From the NCBI GenBank assembly GCA_035995285.1, contig DASYKO010000118.1:1-64000 (forward strand): a DNA stretch of 64,000 nt, written 5' to 3'. Below, in pieces: positions 6,676 through 16,316 of the stretch. Numbering within the stretch: the stretch's first letter is position 1; each line of letters opens with the position of its first letter. The notes beneath the pieces are model-generated. The model saw nothing but the letters and a program-made list of their open reading frames with translations, did no database searches and was not told the DNA's origin. The stretch is from UBA7672 sp035995285 (GTDB lineage: Bacteria > Pseudomonadota > Alphaproteobacteria > Caulobacterales > Hyphomonadaceae). The translations under genes and the position numbers were made by a program.

Positions 6676-9501
6676 TTACCACTTTTTCGTGACGGTCAGG
6701 CGGAATTCCCGTCCGAACTGCTCGTAGCTGGAAACGAAGAACTCGCTGCCGCGATAGTTGAGCGCCTTGTGGTCGGTGAGGTTCGAGCCGGTCAGCGACA
6801 CCTGCACGTCGTTGTCGAACGTGTAGGCGATGCGGGCATCCACCGCCTCGCGGGGCGAGCGATAGCTGTCCATGTCCGGGTTGGCCGAGAACGCGCTCGA
6901 CGTCGCATCGCCTTGCAGCGAGTAGGCGATCCGGGCGGAGAGCCCGCCCTTCTCGTAGTAGAGCTGGGCGTTGTAGATCTCGTCTGCCTGGTTGAAAAAC
7001 GGCACCTTGCGGAGGATCGGCGCGCCGAAATCGCCTACGTCGATCTCGACCTCGCTATCGATGAGAGCAGCGTTGGCGTAGACGCCTAGACCGTCGAACG
7101 GCGCAGGCAGGAAGGTGAAGTCCTTCTGGAGGCTGAGCTCGATGCCCTGGACATAGCCATCGCCCGAGTTCGCGACGGTCTCCTGGAAGTAGGTGTCGTA
7201 GTGGATGCCGTTGAAGTCGAAGTCCTCGCCCTGGTTCTGGATGCTGTAGACCGCGTTCTTCAGCTTCTTGTAGAACGCGCCGACCGTCACAGCGCCCGAA
7301 TTGTCCGGGAAGTAGTAGTCGAGCGATGCGTCGAAGTTCGTGCCCTCGTAAGGCTTGAGATCGGGATTGCCGATCTCGATCGAGGCATCGAGCAATGTTC
7401 CGCCGGTGCAGGTCTGGCCGGGGAGCACCGGCGCCGCACAGGTCTCGCTCACGACGATCGTGGTGATCGGCGCGAGGTCCACATAGTCCGGGCGGCCGAT
7501 ATTGGTGGTCGCCGAAGCGCGGAACAGCCAGTCCTTGGCGATGTCCCAGCGCATCGAGATGCCCGGCAGCACGTTGGTGTAGGAGTGCGTGTGCGAGACG
7601 TCGATGATGTCGCTGGTCGCGAACGGCAGGCGCGATTGACCAACCGGAATGCTCGAATCTCTGTTCGCCGCGGCGACGAAGCCCTGCGCCGAGATGTCCT
7701 CGTCGGTGCTTTCCACGCGCACGCCGGCAATCACGCTCAGATCGTCGGTGATGTGATAGTTGCCCATCACATAGGCGGCGAGAATGTTCTCGTTGAGCGA
7801 GTAGTCGTTCTCGATCGAATTCGCACGCGAGGAGGGATCGTCGTAGAAGAAGTTGCCGGGGTTCCTGAAGAAGTAGTCTTCGTAGCCCTGGCGGCTCGGC
7901 GCGATCAGGTTGAGGCCGGGAACGAGCCCGAACGGATTGCCGCGGCCGTCTGCGAAGTTCGAGGTGAGGCCCGGGGCGCTGTTCAGGAGATAGGTCTGTC
8001 CGGTGAGCGGGAAGTAGCGGTAGTCGGTGTCGTTGACCGACTTGTCGCGGATGATGGCCTTGGCGCCGGTGCTCAGCTCGATTGCGCGGCCGCCAAATTC
8101 GCCCGTCCAGGTCAGGTCCACATTGCCGGTGTAGGCTTCCTCGAGAACGTCGGAGGAAACGCCGCGGAACGCAGTGATGCGCTCGAAGCCGGGATCCATG
8201 AAGGTAAGGCCGCCCGAAACCGTCGTGTCGAACGCGGTCGGCCGCGCAAGACCATCGCCGTCAACTGTAATAGTAATCGCTCCCGGCGACACGCCCGAAG
8301 CCGCATTGGCGGTCACCCCCGTCGACTGGAAGTAGCGCTGATAGGGGTTCACCTCCTTGGCGGTCGTGTAGTTGAGGTCAGCCGTGATGTCCCAGCTGTC
8401 GCTGAGCTTGTAATCCCCTCCGAAAACAAGCTGCTGCACCGGCCGCTCCTGCAACTCGGAGCGCGTTTCCATCGATGACGTATAACGCTGCGCGAAGAAC
8501 TCGTTAGGGCTTGTAGCGACCCTGGTGCCCTGCGTGGTGAGCGTGACCTGCGGGCGGTCGCGGTAGTCGTTGTATTGCGTGAAGTAGTAGCGGACCCACG
8601 CCTTCAGATCATCGTTCGGGCGCCATTCGAGGTTGGCGTTGATGCCGTAGCGCGTCTTTTCGCCGATCGACTGCGCGAAAACCATCGTGCCCGGGAGGTA
8701 GTAGTGGGCGGGGAGGCCAGCCGTGCCGTTACCGAACAGTGCGGATGCGGTGTACTGCTGCGAGGTGAATTCCTTGTACCAGTACTCGCCGCCGACGAAG
8801 AGCGCGAACTCCTCGTTGTCGCCGAAGCGGCGGCTGTAGGACAGGTTGGCCGAGTAGATGTTGTTGTCCTGGTTGAAGTCGTTGACGCCATATTCCATGC
8901 TGGAGCTGAAATAGCCGTTCTTGTAGTCGAAGCCCGAGGGCGTGACGATGTTGATCGTGCCGCCGATGGACTGGGCGTCCATGTTGGGCAGCGTCACCTT
9001 GTGGATTTCCACGCGGGAAAGAGCGCTGGAGCTCAGGACGTCGAGCGGCGCCGCGCGGCCGGATTCCCCGTCGGTATCCGAGACCGCGATGGTCTGGCCG
9101 TTCATCGTGACGTTGTTGAGGATGGGATCGATGCCGCGGATCGAGACGTAACGGCCTTCGCCCTGATCACGGATCAGGTAGACCGAGTCGAGGCGGCGCA
9201 GCGCTTCGGCGATATTCTGGTCCGGGAGTTCGCCGACATCGTCCGCCGAGGACACATCGACGAGATTGTCGGAATTGCGCGCGATATCGCGGGCGTTGGC
9301 GAGGCCTGCGCGGAAGCCGTTGACGACGACCGTTTCATCGGCGGCCGCTTGAGTGGTGGTGGTTTGCGTGGCGGTGGTTTGCGGCGGGCTCGCCTGCTGT
9401 GGTCCGCTTGCCTGCTGCGCGATAGCGGGCGCCAGCATGCCAAGACTGATGGCCGAACAGCTTGTCAGAGCCGCGAGCTTTGAAAAAAGTTTCACAATCA
9501 T
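6676..9501 (-). CDS. TonB-dependent outer-membrane receptor (TonB-Xanth-Caul type)
   Basis: A 941-codon receptor. It has a signal peptide (ending ...GMLAPAIAQQ), a Gln/Thr/Pro-rich linker, a TonB box-like stretch (DETVVVNGFR, about residue 55), a plug domain (about 60-190, ELPDQNIAEALRRLDSVYLI) and a 22-strand-type barrel ending LTVTKKW. No STN domain is present, unlike its paralogue at 489-3506. The start is ambiguous. ATG at 9501 directly abuts GGGGAG, while GTG at 9495 sits 6 bases after the same ribosome site and gives a neat signal peptide (MKLFSKLAALTSCSAISLG), so GTG at 9495 may be the true start. It is divergent from the phytase gene and upstream of the phosphatase-sigma-fecR group, so uptake of phytate or its breakdown products is a reasonable inference. 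Confidence 0.92.
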   Translation of the reverse strand: MIVKLFSKLAALTSCSAISLGMLAPAIAQQASGPQQASPPQTTATQTTTTQAAADETVVVNGFRAGLANARDIARNSDNLVDVSSADDVGELPDQNIAEALRRLDSVYLIRDQGEGRYVSIRGIDPILNNVTMNGQTIAVSDTDGESGRAAPLDVLSSSALSRVEIHKVTLPNMDAQSIGGTINIVTPSGFDYKNGYFSSSMEYGVNDFNQDNNIYSANLSYSRRFGDNEEFALFVGGEYWYKEFTSQQYTASALFGNGTAGLPAHYYLPGTMVFAQSIGEKTRYGINANLEWRPNDDLKAWVRYYFTQYNDYRDRPQVTLTTQGTRVATSPNEFFAQRYTSSMETRSELQERPVQQLVFGGDYKLSDSWDITADLNYTTAKEVNPYQRYFQSTGVTANAASGVSPGAITITVDGDGLARPTAFDTTVSGGLTFMDPGFERITAFRGVSSDVLEEAYTGNVDLTWTGEFGGRAIELSTGAKAIIRDKSVNDTDYRYFPLTGQTYLLNSAPGLTSNFADGRGNPFGLVPGLNLIAPSRQGYEDYFFRNPGNFFYDDPSSRANSIENDYSLNENILAAYVMGNYHITDDLSVIAGVRVESTDEDISAQGFVAAANRDSSIPVGQSRLPFATSDIIDVSHTHSYTNVLPGISMRWDIAKDWLFRASATTNIGRPDYVDLAPITTIVVSETCAAPVLPGQTCTGGTLLDASIEIGNPDLKPYEGTNFDASLDYYFPDNSGAVTVGAFYKKLKNAVYSIQNQGEDFDFNGIHYDTYFQETVANSGDGYVQGIELSLQKDFTFLPAPFDGLGVYANAALIDSEVEIDVGDFGAPILRKVPFFNQADEIYNAQLYYEKGGLSARIAYSLQGDATSSAFSANPDMDSYRSPREAVDARIAYTFDNDVQVSLTGSNLTDHKALNYRGSEFFVSSYEQFGREFRLTVTKKW

Positions 9502-9707
9502 CTCCCCTGCGTGGACCCCGTCCCATGCGCAGCGTGAGTGCGCGCAATGGTGAAGACGCAGCGCGATCGGCTCGTGAGTGAAGGTTTTGCGAAGTTGATT
9601 TCTTACGCGCTAAACCGTGGCGCGCCCGCCGATCTCTGCCTAGAAGGCCACCTCGCAGCGGGACTCAAACCGACTCGACATGAAGACCGATTTGTAAAGG
9701 CGGCCGG

Positions 9708-10790
9708 ATGGTTCACGTGCGCAGCTTCGCTTTTTTGTTTGCCGTTGCGATCTCAGGCTGCGCGGCTGGCGCCGGCCCTTCTCCGGAAGCAACTGGAACG
9801 CTGTCAGTCGAAGCCGTGCGTGAAACCGTTCCCGTTGCATCGCCGGGCGATGCGGCGGACGATCCAGCCGTATGGCGCAATCGAGCCGATCCTTCGAAGA
9901 GCCTGATCGTCGGGACGGACAAGGAATGGGGTCTCAACGTCTATGATCTTTCAGGCGCCCTGCTTGCCTCGGCGCCCGCGGGCAAGGTCAACAACGTCGA
10001 TTTGCGTGCGGATGTGCTGATCGAAGGCAAGCCCGGCGTGCTCGTCGCGGCCAGCGACCGCAGCGACGATCCGAACGGAGAGATTGCGCTTTACGCACTT
10101 GAGTCATCGCCGGCCGGCTTGCGCCGCCTCGCTCACCTGCCCGTAACCAGTGATGGCGTTGGCGAAGTCTATGGCTTCTGTCTGTGGCGGCGCACGGCCG
10201 ATGAAGTGTTCGCCTTTATACCGCACAACAATGGCGATGTGCGCCAGTACGCACTCGACCTGTCGCACTCCACGCCGACCGCCACACTCGTCCGGGATGT
10301 CAAACTCGGCAGCAAGACTGAGGGCTGCGTGGTCGATGACCGCACAGGCATCCTGTATGTCGCCGAGGAGGAAAGTGGCGTCTGGCGCATGAGCGCGGCG
10401 CCAGAGAGCAAGGCCGCGCCGACGATGTTTACGGCTGTCGATGGCGCACGCCTCATCCCCGATGTCGAGGGCTTGGCCATCATTCCCGAGGGCGACAAGG
10501 GCGGATTCCTGGTTGCGTCCAGCCAGGCCGACAGCACACCCGCCGACGACAGCGCTTATGTTGTCTATGATCTGGAGAGCGGCCGCTTCGTGCGCCGCTT
10601 CAGGGTCGTCGGCGCCGGCGGCGTTGATGGCGTGACGGAGACTGACGGCGTCGAGTTCGCCCCAGGTGATTTCGGCTCGCCCTTCAACGAAGGCGTCTTC
10701 ATCGCCCAGGATGGCGACAACGCCCCGGACAACCAGAACTTCAAGCTGGTCCCGGGGGGAGCCCTGAAGCGGATGCTCGGGACGAAATAG
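9708..10790 (+). CDS. Beta-propeller phytase (3-phytase), lipoprotein
   Basis: A 360-residue secreted phytase of the beta-propeller family, which removes phosphate from myo-inositol hexakisphosphate in a calcium-dependent way. The N-terminus is a lipoprotein signal (FAVAISGC, with Cys about 18), so the enzyme is probably membrane-anchored. Family blocks are clear: DAADDPAVWRN (about residue 47), SLIVGTDKEWGLNVYDL, VLVAASDRSDDPNGEIALY, GCVVDDRTGILYVAEEESGVW, PDVEGLAI and TDGVEFAPGDFGSPFNEGVF. Length fits the family. The ATG at 9708 follows an AAGG site by 7 bases. Divergent from the TonB receptor across 206 bases and convergent with the EAL regulator gene only 8 bases away. No convincing Pho box was found in the divergent gap. 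Confidence 0.95.
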   Translation: MVHVRSFAFLFAVAISGCAAGAGPSPEATGTLSVEAVRETVPVASPGDAADDPAVWRNRADPSKSLIVGTDKEWGLNVYDLSGALLASAPAGKVNNVDLRADVLIEGKPGVLVAASDRSDDPNGEIALYALESSPAGLRRLAHLPVTSDGVGEVYGFCLWRRTADEVFAFIPHNNGDVRQYALDLSHSTPTATLVRDVKLGSKTEGCVVDDRTGILYVAEEESGVWRMSAAPESKAAPTMFTAVDGARLIPDVEGLAIIPEGDKGGFLVASSQADSTPADDSAYVVYDLESGRFVRRFRVVGAGGVDGVTETDGVEFAPGDFGSPFNEGVFIAQDGDNAPDNQNFKLVPGGALKRMLGTK

Positions 10791-10798
10791 TGGTCAGC

Positions 10799-13012
10799 CT
10801 ACGCCTTGGCGCGCTGCATCATCCAGTCGTGGAGTTGATCGGGCGCCATGGGGCGGCCGAAGCGATAGCCTTGCGCGTACTTGAAGCCGATCTCTTCGAG
10901 GCAGGCTTGCTGCTCCGCTGTTTCGATGCCTTCGGCGAGAATCTCGAGACCCAGCCGGCGCGACAGAGCGAAGGTGAGGCTCGCGATCGCCTGCGATGAC
11001 GGATCGCTGGTGATATCTGTGATGAATTGCCGGTCGAGCTTGAGCACGTCCACCGGCAGGCGGCCGATATAGGACAGCGAAGAATAGCCGGTGCCGAAAT
11101 CGTCGATCGCGATGCGGCAGCCTAGATTCTTGAGCGCGCGCAGGTTGCGCTCGGACAAGGCGAAGTCGCGGATCAGCGACTGTTCGGTGATCTCGATCTG
11201 CAGCGAGGCAGGCGGCAGCTGTGACCGCCCCAGGAGATTTACGACCAGGGGCACGAGGTCTTCGCGCTCGAGATCGCACGCGGCGAGGTTCACCGACACA
11301 TACTTGCCCTGCCCGATCTTGCCGAGCCTGTTCAGCCATTCGGCGGACCGGCGAACGCCGAGCGCGAATATCTCGAAGGAAAGGCCCGACTGCTCTGCAA
11401 GCGGTATGAACTCGCCCGGCGACACGGGCGCGCCCTTCTGGTTCCAGCGAGCGAGAGCCTCGAAACCGGCGCAGGCGCCGCTGGACATGTCGACCAGCGG
11501 CTGGAAGGCGATGTTCACCTCGCCGTCCGCAAGCGCGCTGCGCAGGGCGGCGATCATCTCGATCCGGCCGCGGGCGTCGCGAACCATCTTGGCGTCGAAC
11601 TGGACAATGTCTTCACGGCCATCGACCGCCGCGAGCGACATGGCTGCGTAGGCCTGATCGCAAGTCATCGTCGCATCCGACCCGCGCTCTATGGGCGCCG
11701 ATCCAACTGCAAAGCGCGCTTTCAACGACTGGCGGGCGACCGAGAACTGGCGGTGGCCGAGGCTCGCGATAAGGGCTTCCTGGTGCGTGTCCGGCTTGAC
11801 GATGACGCCCAGCACATCTTCGGCGTAGCGATAAACAGTTGCCGCGCCACGATCACCCGTCAGCGAAGCTGCGATCTCGCCCAGCAGACCGGTCGCCATC
11901 GCCTGGCCGAAGGCGACCAGGGTGTCGGAATAAGAGACCACGCGCAGCAAGGCGACGTTAGCGCCATCGGCCCCATGCTCGGCCATGTCCCTCAGGAGAG
12001 AATTTCGGTTGGGCAGGCCCGTTGTCTCATCCCAATAGGCGAGCCGGTCGAGGCGTTCGATCAAACCGACGTTCTCAAAGCCGACGGCGATGTTGGCGGC
12101 GAACACGCGAAGGAGCGCTGAGTCCATCGCATCGAGCGGCTTGGCGTGATCGAGGGACGCCACAAATCTCTGGTCGGGCGGCGCATCGACGGAGAGCACG
12201 AGGGGTCCGTCCGTGGAAGACAGATTCCGCCGGATCGCCTCAAGCGTTGCTGCCTTGAGCTCGCTACCTTCGGGCAGGTCGGAAAGATTGCGGCCGATAT
12301 AGCTGGACAGCCCGCCGACGCCGCTGACGATCCTGGCATTTCCGGGAACAGGCTGGTCGGTGGAGGCGCAGATCAGTCCATCGCCTTCCACGCCGCACAG
12401 GCTCGCGATCTGCAGAAGCACGCCCTGCGAGAAGCCGGCCAGTTCACGTTTCTGGAACAGCTGACTGCAGCTGGCGACGATCATCTCCAACCCGCGGCGG
12501 CTGCGCTCGATAGTCTCGATCTGCTGGAACGAACGCAAAGCAGAAGTCATCGACGTGATGAGCCGGGTCTGGGTCAGCTCGCTCTTGGCGCGGTAGTCGT
12601 TGATGTCGTACTCGCGGATTACATCGAGTTCCGGCGCATAGCCGGGCTGGCCGGTGCGAAGGATGATGCGCACGTCGGACAAGCCCGCGTCACGGACCCA
12701 GCGGGCGAATTTGAGACCGGAGTCATGTTCTTCCATGACGACGTCGAGCAGGATGACCGCGATATCGGGATGGCGAAGGAGTTCCTGCTGGGCGTCCATC
12801 GAGCTTGTGGCCTCAATGAGATCCAGCGGCCGTCCGAGAAGCTCGGTGTGCCCAAGGACGAAGCGCGTCACTGAGTGAACTTCGCTGTCGTCGTCCACGA
12901 CGAGGATTTTCCACCGCGCGCGGTCGGGGCGGGTGGCCGGGCTAGCAGTATCGTCTTCGATGATCGCTATGTCGTCGGGAAAAGCTTCAGGCTGCGGCTT
13001 GAGCGGCTGCAT
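10799..13012 (-). CDS. Response regulator with DUF3369-like, degenerate GGDEF and EAL domains
   Basis: A 737-residue cytoplasmic signalling protein. It has an N-terminal receiver (about residues 33-160) with the acidic pair and phosphoacceptor region (ILVVDDDSE, VILLDVVMEE), a DUF3369-like sensory middle (about 175-325), a GGDEF-like domain in which the GGDEF motif is replaced (YRYAEDVLGVIV), and a C-terminal EAL domain (about 485-730). The EAL catalytic set looks intact: FEALARW, a conserved Asn (SVNLAA), ITEQSL, IDDFGTGYSS, LKLDRQFI and AEGIETAEQ. It is therefore probably a c-di-GMP phosphodiesterase and not a cyclase. It overlaps the end of the histidine kinase gene by 26 bases, so that kinase is the likely partner. 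Confidence 0.92.
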   Translation of the reverse strand: MQPLKPQPEAFPDDIAIIEDDTASPATRPDRARWKILVVDDDSEVHSVTRFVLGHTELLGRPLDLIEATSSMDAQQELLRHPDIAVILLDVVMEEHDSGLKFARWVRDAGLSDVRIILRTGQPGYAPELDVIREYDINDYRAKSELTQTRLITSMTSALRSFQQIETIERSRRGLEMIVASCSQLFQKRELAGFSQGVLLQIASLCGVEGDGLICASTDQPVPGNARIVSGVGGLSSYIGRNLSDLPEGSELKAATLEAIRRNLSSTDGPLVLSVDAPPDQRFVASLDHAKPLDAMDSALLRVFAANIAVGFENVGLIERLDRLAYWDETTGLPNRNSLLRDMAEHGADGANVALLRVVSYSDTLVAFGQAMATGLLGEIAASLTGDRGAATVYRYAEDVLGVIVKPDTHQEALIASLGHRQFSVARQSLKARFAVGSAPIERGSDATMTCDQAYAAMSLAAVDGREDIVQFDAKMVRDARGRIEMIAALRSALADGEVNIAFQPLVDMSSGACAGFEALARWNQKGAPVSPGEFIPLAEQSGLSFEIFALGVRRSAEWLNRLGKIGQGKYVSVNLAACDLEREDLVPLVVNLLGRSQLPPASLQIEITEQSLIRDFALSERNLRALKNLGCRIAIDDFGTGYSSLSYIGRLPVDVLKLDRQFITDITSDPSSQAIASLTFALSRRLGLEILAEGIETAEQQACLEEIGFKYAQGYRFGRPMAPDQLHDWMMQRAKA

Positions 13013-14963
13013 AATAAGTGCGCTCCGTGGTTTCAGCGCTCGCTATTTCCGCGGGCGCCTTGTTGGGCAGGGTGAGGATGAAGCGCGCGCCCTTACCGGG
13101 CTCGGACTGGACGCTGATCTGGCCGCCAAGCGGGCCGCTGACGATCGACTTCACGATATGAAGGCCGAGGCCTGAACCGCCCTTGCCGTCCTTGGTCGTG
13201 AAGAAGGCGTGGAAGATGCTGGGCATGACATCGGCGGGAATCCCGCTCCCATCATCGGACACGCTGATCTCAGTGAAGTTGGGCCCCAGCCGGCGCACGC
13301 CGACTTCGACCTTGCCCGCCGGCCGGTCGCCCAGGCCGTGCTTCAGCCCGTTCTCGACAAGGTTGGTGATGACCTGTGACAGCGCGCCAGGGTAGGACTC
13401 CATCACGGCGCCCGATGCCTCTCCCAACTCGATGCTGAACGGCGAGCGCTTGAATAGCGGCGTCAACGTCTGCACCACGTTCGCCAGCACATCGTCGAGG
13501 TGGAATTCCCGGCGCCGGCCGCTGGTCTGGTCGACTGCCACCTGCTTGAACGAACCGATCTGCTCGGATGCGCGCGTGAGGTTGCGCTGGATCAGCGACG
13601 CGGCGTCTGCGAGGCTGGCGGCGTGACGATCGAGAACCGAACGCAGGATGCGCTCCGAGCTCAACTCCTTGCGGAGCGCCTTGCACTGCTCTTCGAGCGA
13701 AGAGGAGACAGCAAGCGCATTGCCGAGCGGCGTATTGAGCTCATGCGCCATGCCGGCGACCATCGCGCCGAGCGAAGCGAGCCTGCTGCTCTCGGCAAGC
13801 TCCACTGTCATCACGGCATTGGCGCGCAGGCCGTCGCGGAATACCAGCAGGGCCTGGCTCATCTCGCCGATCTCGTCGCGGTCGTTGGCGGCGGGGATTT
13901 CGGTGTCGAGCTTGCCGCTGGCGAGATCGCGCATCGCCTGCGTGATCGCCTTGATGCGGCGGCCGATCCTGAAGACCAGAAGCCATGCGCCGCCGGCCAG
14001 AAGCAGGATTGCGCCGATACTGACGAGGAGGATCAATCCGCCGGCCTGGGCGGAAATCCGGTCCAGCGTCTTCTGCAGGTTGTTGTAGGCGATCGTACCC
14101 TCGGCATAGACGATGGCTTCGACGTTGAAGAGCGTGGCCTGGAGCGCCCGTGTGTCCAGCGGCCCTGGCGCTCCGGAGCTGATGCGGGTTTCGACAGCGG
14201 CAAGCGCCGCCTCGAAGGCTGCGAGGCCTTCAGCTTCCTTCGGCAGCAAAACGTGCTTTCGGTATTGCGCCAGTTCCTTGCGAACACGCGCGATGGAACT
14301 GTCCGCCTTTGCGCGATCAGACGCGTCTCCGGTGGCGGCGTAGCTGTTGGCGTATTGGACAACGCCTTCGACGCCGAGCGCCTCGCGAACGGAGAGTAGT
14401 ATGATGCCTTTCGGCTCCAGCGCGGCCTTGTCGGTCATGGCGCCGGCCTTGATGGCGCCGAGGAGCGTGTCGAGTGCTTCGGAGACGCCGGCGCTGTCGA
14501 CTTTCGCGAACGTGGCGATGTCCTGCACCGGCCGGCCGGCGCGATGCATCGCCAGGACCGGCGCGACGCGGGCGATGTACGCCTTGACGTTCGCCTGCAG
14601 AACGGCTTGCGCTTGGCGTTCCTCAGGCGTGGCCTCCGCAAGCGGATAGGAATTGATCGACAGCAGGGCGGCGCCGGCGCGCGAGTACAGTAGCCCGGCC
14701 TGGGAGTCCTGGCCTTTTGCCACCAGCCTGCCGTAGTCGTCGATGAAGCCCGCCAGCCCGCCGAGCGTGATGTAGTTGCGGTAGACGCGCTGTTCCGCGG
14801 AGGCTTGGTCAGCGAAGCTGCGCCAGGAACCGATGGCGTCGTTCGAGGATGATCTAACGCCGCCCAGTGCGAGCACGACTGCGATCGCCGACAGGAAGAA
14901 AATAGCGATCGCGAGAAGGCTGAGACGAACGAGAGAGAATGGCTGCTTGCGGACGTCCGCCAT
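12987..14963 (-). CDS. Membrane sensor histidine kinase with HAMP domain
   Basis: A 658-residue kinase. Two membrane segments (about residues 12-34 and 312-332) flank a roughly 275-residue extracytoplasmic all-alpha sensor region. A HAMP domain follows (about 335-385), then a dimerisation/phosphoacceptor domain with the H-box MAHELNTPLG (about 410) and an HATPase domain with N-box ENGLKHGLG, G1 box DDGSGIP and G2 box GGSGLGLHIVKSIV. The H-box with LNTPLG is the variant often paired with receiver/EAL outputs. The 26-base overlap with the downstream regulator gene supports a cognate pair. Ligand unknown. Confidence 0.93.
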   Translation of the reverse strand: MADVRKQPFSLVRLSLLAIAIFFLSAIAVVLALGGVRSSSNDAIGSWRSFADQASAEQRVYRNYITLGGLAGFIDDYGRLVAKGQDSQAGLLYSRAGAALLSINSYPLAEATPEERQAQAVLQANVKAYIARVAPVLAMHRAGRPVQDIATFAKVDSAGVSEALDTLLGAIKAGAMTDKAALEPKGIILLSVREALGVEGVVQYANSYAATGDASDRAKADSSIARVRKELAQYRKHVLLPKEAEGLAAFEAALAAVETRISSGAPGPLDTRALQATLFNVEAIVYAEGTIAYNNLQKTLDRISAQAGGLILLVSIGAILLLAGGAWLLVFRIGRRIKAITQAMRDLASGKLDTEIPAANDRDEIGEMSQALLVFRDGLRANAVMTVELAESSRLASLGAMVAGMAHELNTPLGNALAVSSSLEEQCKALRKELSSERILRSVLDRHAASLADAASLIQRNLTRASEQIGSFKQVAVDQTSGRRREFHLDDVLANVVQTLTPLFKRSPFSIELGEASGAVMESYPGALSQVITNLVENGLKHGLGDRPAGKVEVGVRRLGPNFTEISVSDDGSGIPADVMPSIFHAFFTTKDGKGGSGLGLHIVKSIVSGPLGGQISVQSEPGKGARFILTLPNKAPAEIASAETTERTYYAAAQAAA

Positions 14964-15107
14964 GCTGTGGCCCCCATCTACACTGGCTAAGTGGCGTAGC
15001 TGCGATGGCCGTGAATGTACGGATGCTCGGAGAATACCGTCTTAACAACGCAAGGTATTTTGCCGGGAGCGTTAACAACGAGATGTGATCCGGTAACACT
15101 CGGAGGC

Positions 15108-16316
15108 CTATGCCGCAGCGAGCCCCTGCGCGGGCCATCTCATCATGCCCTGCACCATCGGTAGCGCGGGCCAGATGCGCGGAGAGGCGATGTTGTCGAC
15201 GCCCGCGGTGGCGAACTTCAGCGCGAGATATTTTGTGACCGCGCCCTCGACGAAGATGCGTGCGCGGCCGGCGTGGGCCTGCTTCACCGCTTCATTGACC
15301 TTCGCCATCAGCGCCGGGATTGCGATGACCGGCCCCGATGTTACGCCGGAGGTCGGCACGGCAAATCCCACGGCAAGGGGCCGGGAGTGGACGAGCCCAG
15401 CGACGTCCGGTTCGTCCCATGCCGCGCCGATCACGACATTCGGCACGCGGGCTTTGAGAATGCCGACGATCTCGTTGAGATACATCCGCGGAAAGCCCGA
15501 CGATACGCCCGCGATCTTGAGTATACGATAGCGGTGCAGGGCCGGGTCCAGCCGGTCGATCGTCGCCAGAATCCGCGCGCGCGACGAAAGGTTGGCCAGA
15601 CTGGCGACATGCACGCTGGCGCCGACCAGCGTTGGTCTTTGCGCTGCGAACAGGTCGTGCAGCGCCTGCTCGGCAACCCACAGGCCTGCCTCGTCGATCT
15701 TCACGAACTGGTTGGGATGAAGCGCACCGTTTTCAAACTGATAACCCGGCACACGCACGCCATTGTTGCTGGAATACGCCGCTGCGAACCAGTAGGAGAG
15801 CGCCTCGCGTTTGACATCCCAGACCGGCTCAAATCTCCAGTCCAGCCCCGGTAAACCGGTCTTTTCGTCGTGACGCGCCGGCCCCGGCGCGAGGACGTCC
15901 AGATCGCCGAAGCACGCGGCAATGTCGTGCGCCGGCATGACCTGCGCCACGCCTCCGAACTTCGGCGCCGGCGATTGGCCGCCTCCGAGAAAGAAGGCGT
16001 TGAGGCCGTGGGTCAGCTGAGCCGTGACTGCATGCGCATCCGGGCCGACGGCAGACCCGAGCACGACCAGAAAGCCGCTGTCTCCACGAATGAGGAGATC
16101 GGACCCGCTGATCCGGCGCTGCAGGAATGCCTCGGCCGTGTCCTGGATGCGCGATTTCTGGTCAGGCCAGCGATCGCCATAAGCTTGCTTGATGTCGTTG
16201 AGCTCGACGAAATGGAGCTGGGCGACATCGATCGTGCTCCGCCCCTGCGCCATCGTGCGGAGGCGGGCGACCAGGTCGCCCAGATCAGCCTTGGATGCGG
16301 ATTGCCCAACCGCCAT
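15108..16316 (-). CDS. Degenerate GGDEF/EAL-like protein
   Basis: A 402-residue protein with no signal peptide or membrane segment. The N-terminal half has a layout like a worn GGDEF domain (LLIRGDSGFLVVLG at about residue 75 where active cyclases have GGDEF). The C-terminal half follows the EAL fold order (FEPVWDVKREALSYWFAA, then KIDEAGLWVAEQALHDL, ASVHVASLANLSSRA, RYRILKIAGVSSGF) but lacks the catalytic ELL/EAL, DDFG and second-Lys motifs. I infer a catalytically dead c-di-GMP-type domain protein, possibly a binding or scaffold partner. It lies 144 bases upstream of the histidine kinase gene on the same strand, so a three-gene signalling unit is likely. The domain call is from pattern only. 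Confidence 0.65.
   Translation of the reverse strand: MAVGQSASKADLGDLVARLRTMAQGRSTIDVAQLHFVELNDIKQAYGDRWPDQKSRIQDTAEAFLQRRISGSDLLIRGDSGFLVVLGSAVGPDAHAVTAQLTHGLNAFFLGGGQSPAPKFGGVAQVMPAHDIAACFGDLDVLAPGPARHDEKTGLPGLDWRFEPVWDVKREALSYWFAAAYSSNNGVRVPGYQFENGALHPNQFVKIDEAGLWVAEQALHDLFAAQRPTLVGASVHVASLANLSSRARILATIDRLDPALHRYRILKIAGVSSGFPRMYLNEIVGILKARVPNVVIGAAWDEPDVAGLVHSRPLAVGFAVPTSGVTSGPVIAIPALMAKVNEAVKQAHAGRARIFVEGAVTKYLALKFATAGVDNIASPRIWPALPMVQGMMRWPAQGLAAA

Noticed and set aside
7201..8478. 425-codon plus-strand frame
   Set aside because: Antisense to the TonB receptor; Val/Asp/Arg-rich shadow.
9502..9707. Pho box between the TonB receptor and phytase genes
   Set aside because: I looked for paired CTGTCA-like direct repeats on both strands and saw no convincing match.
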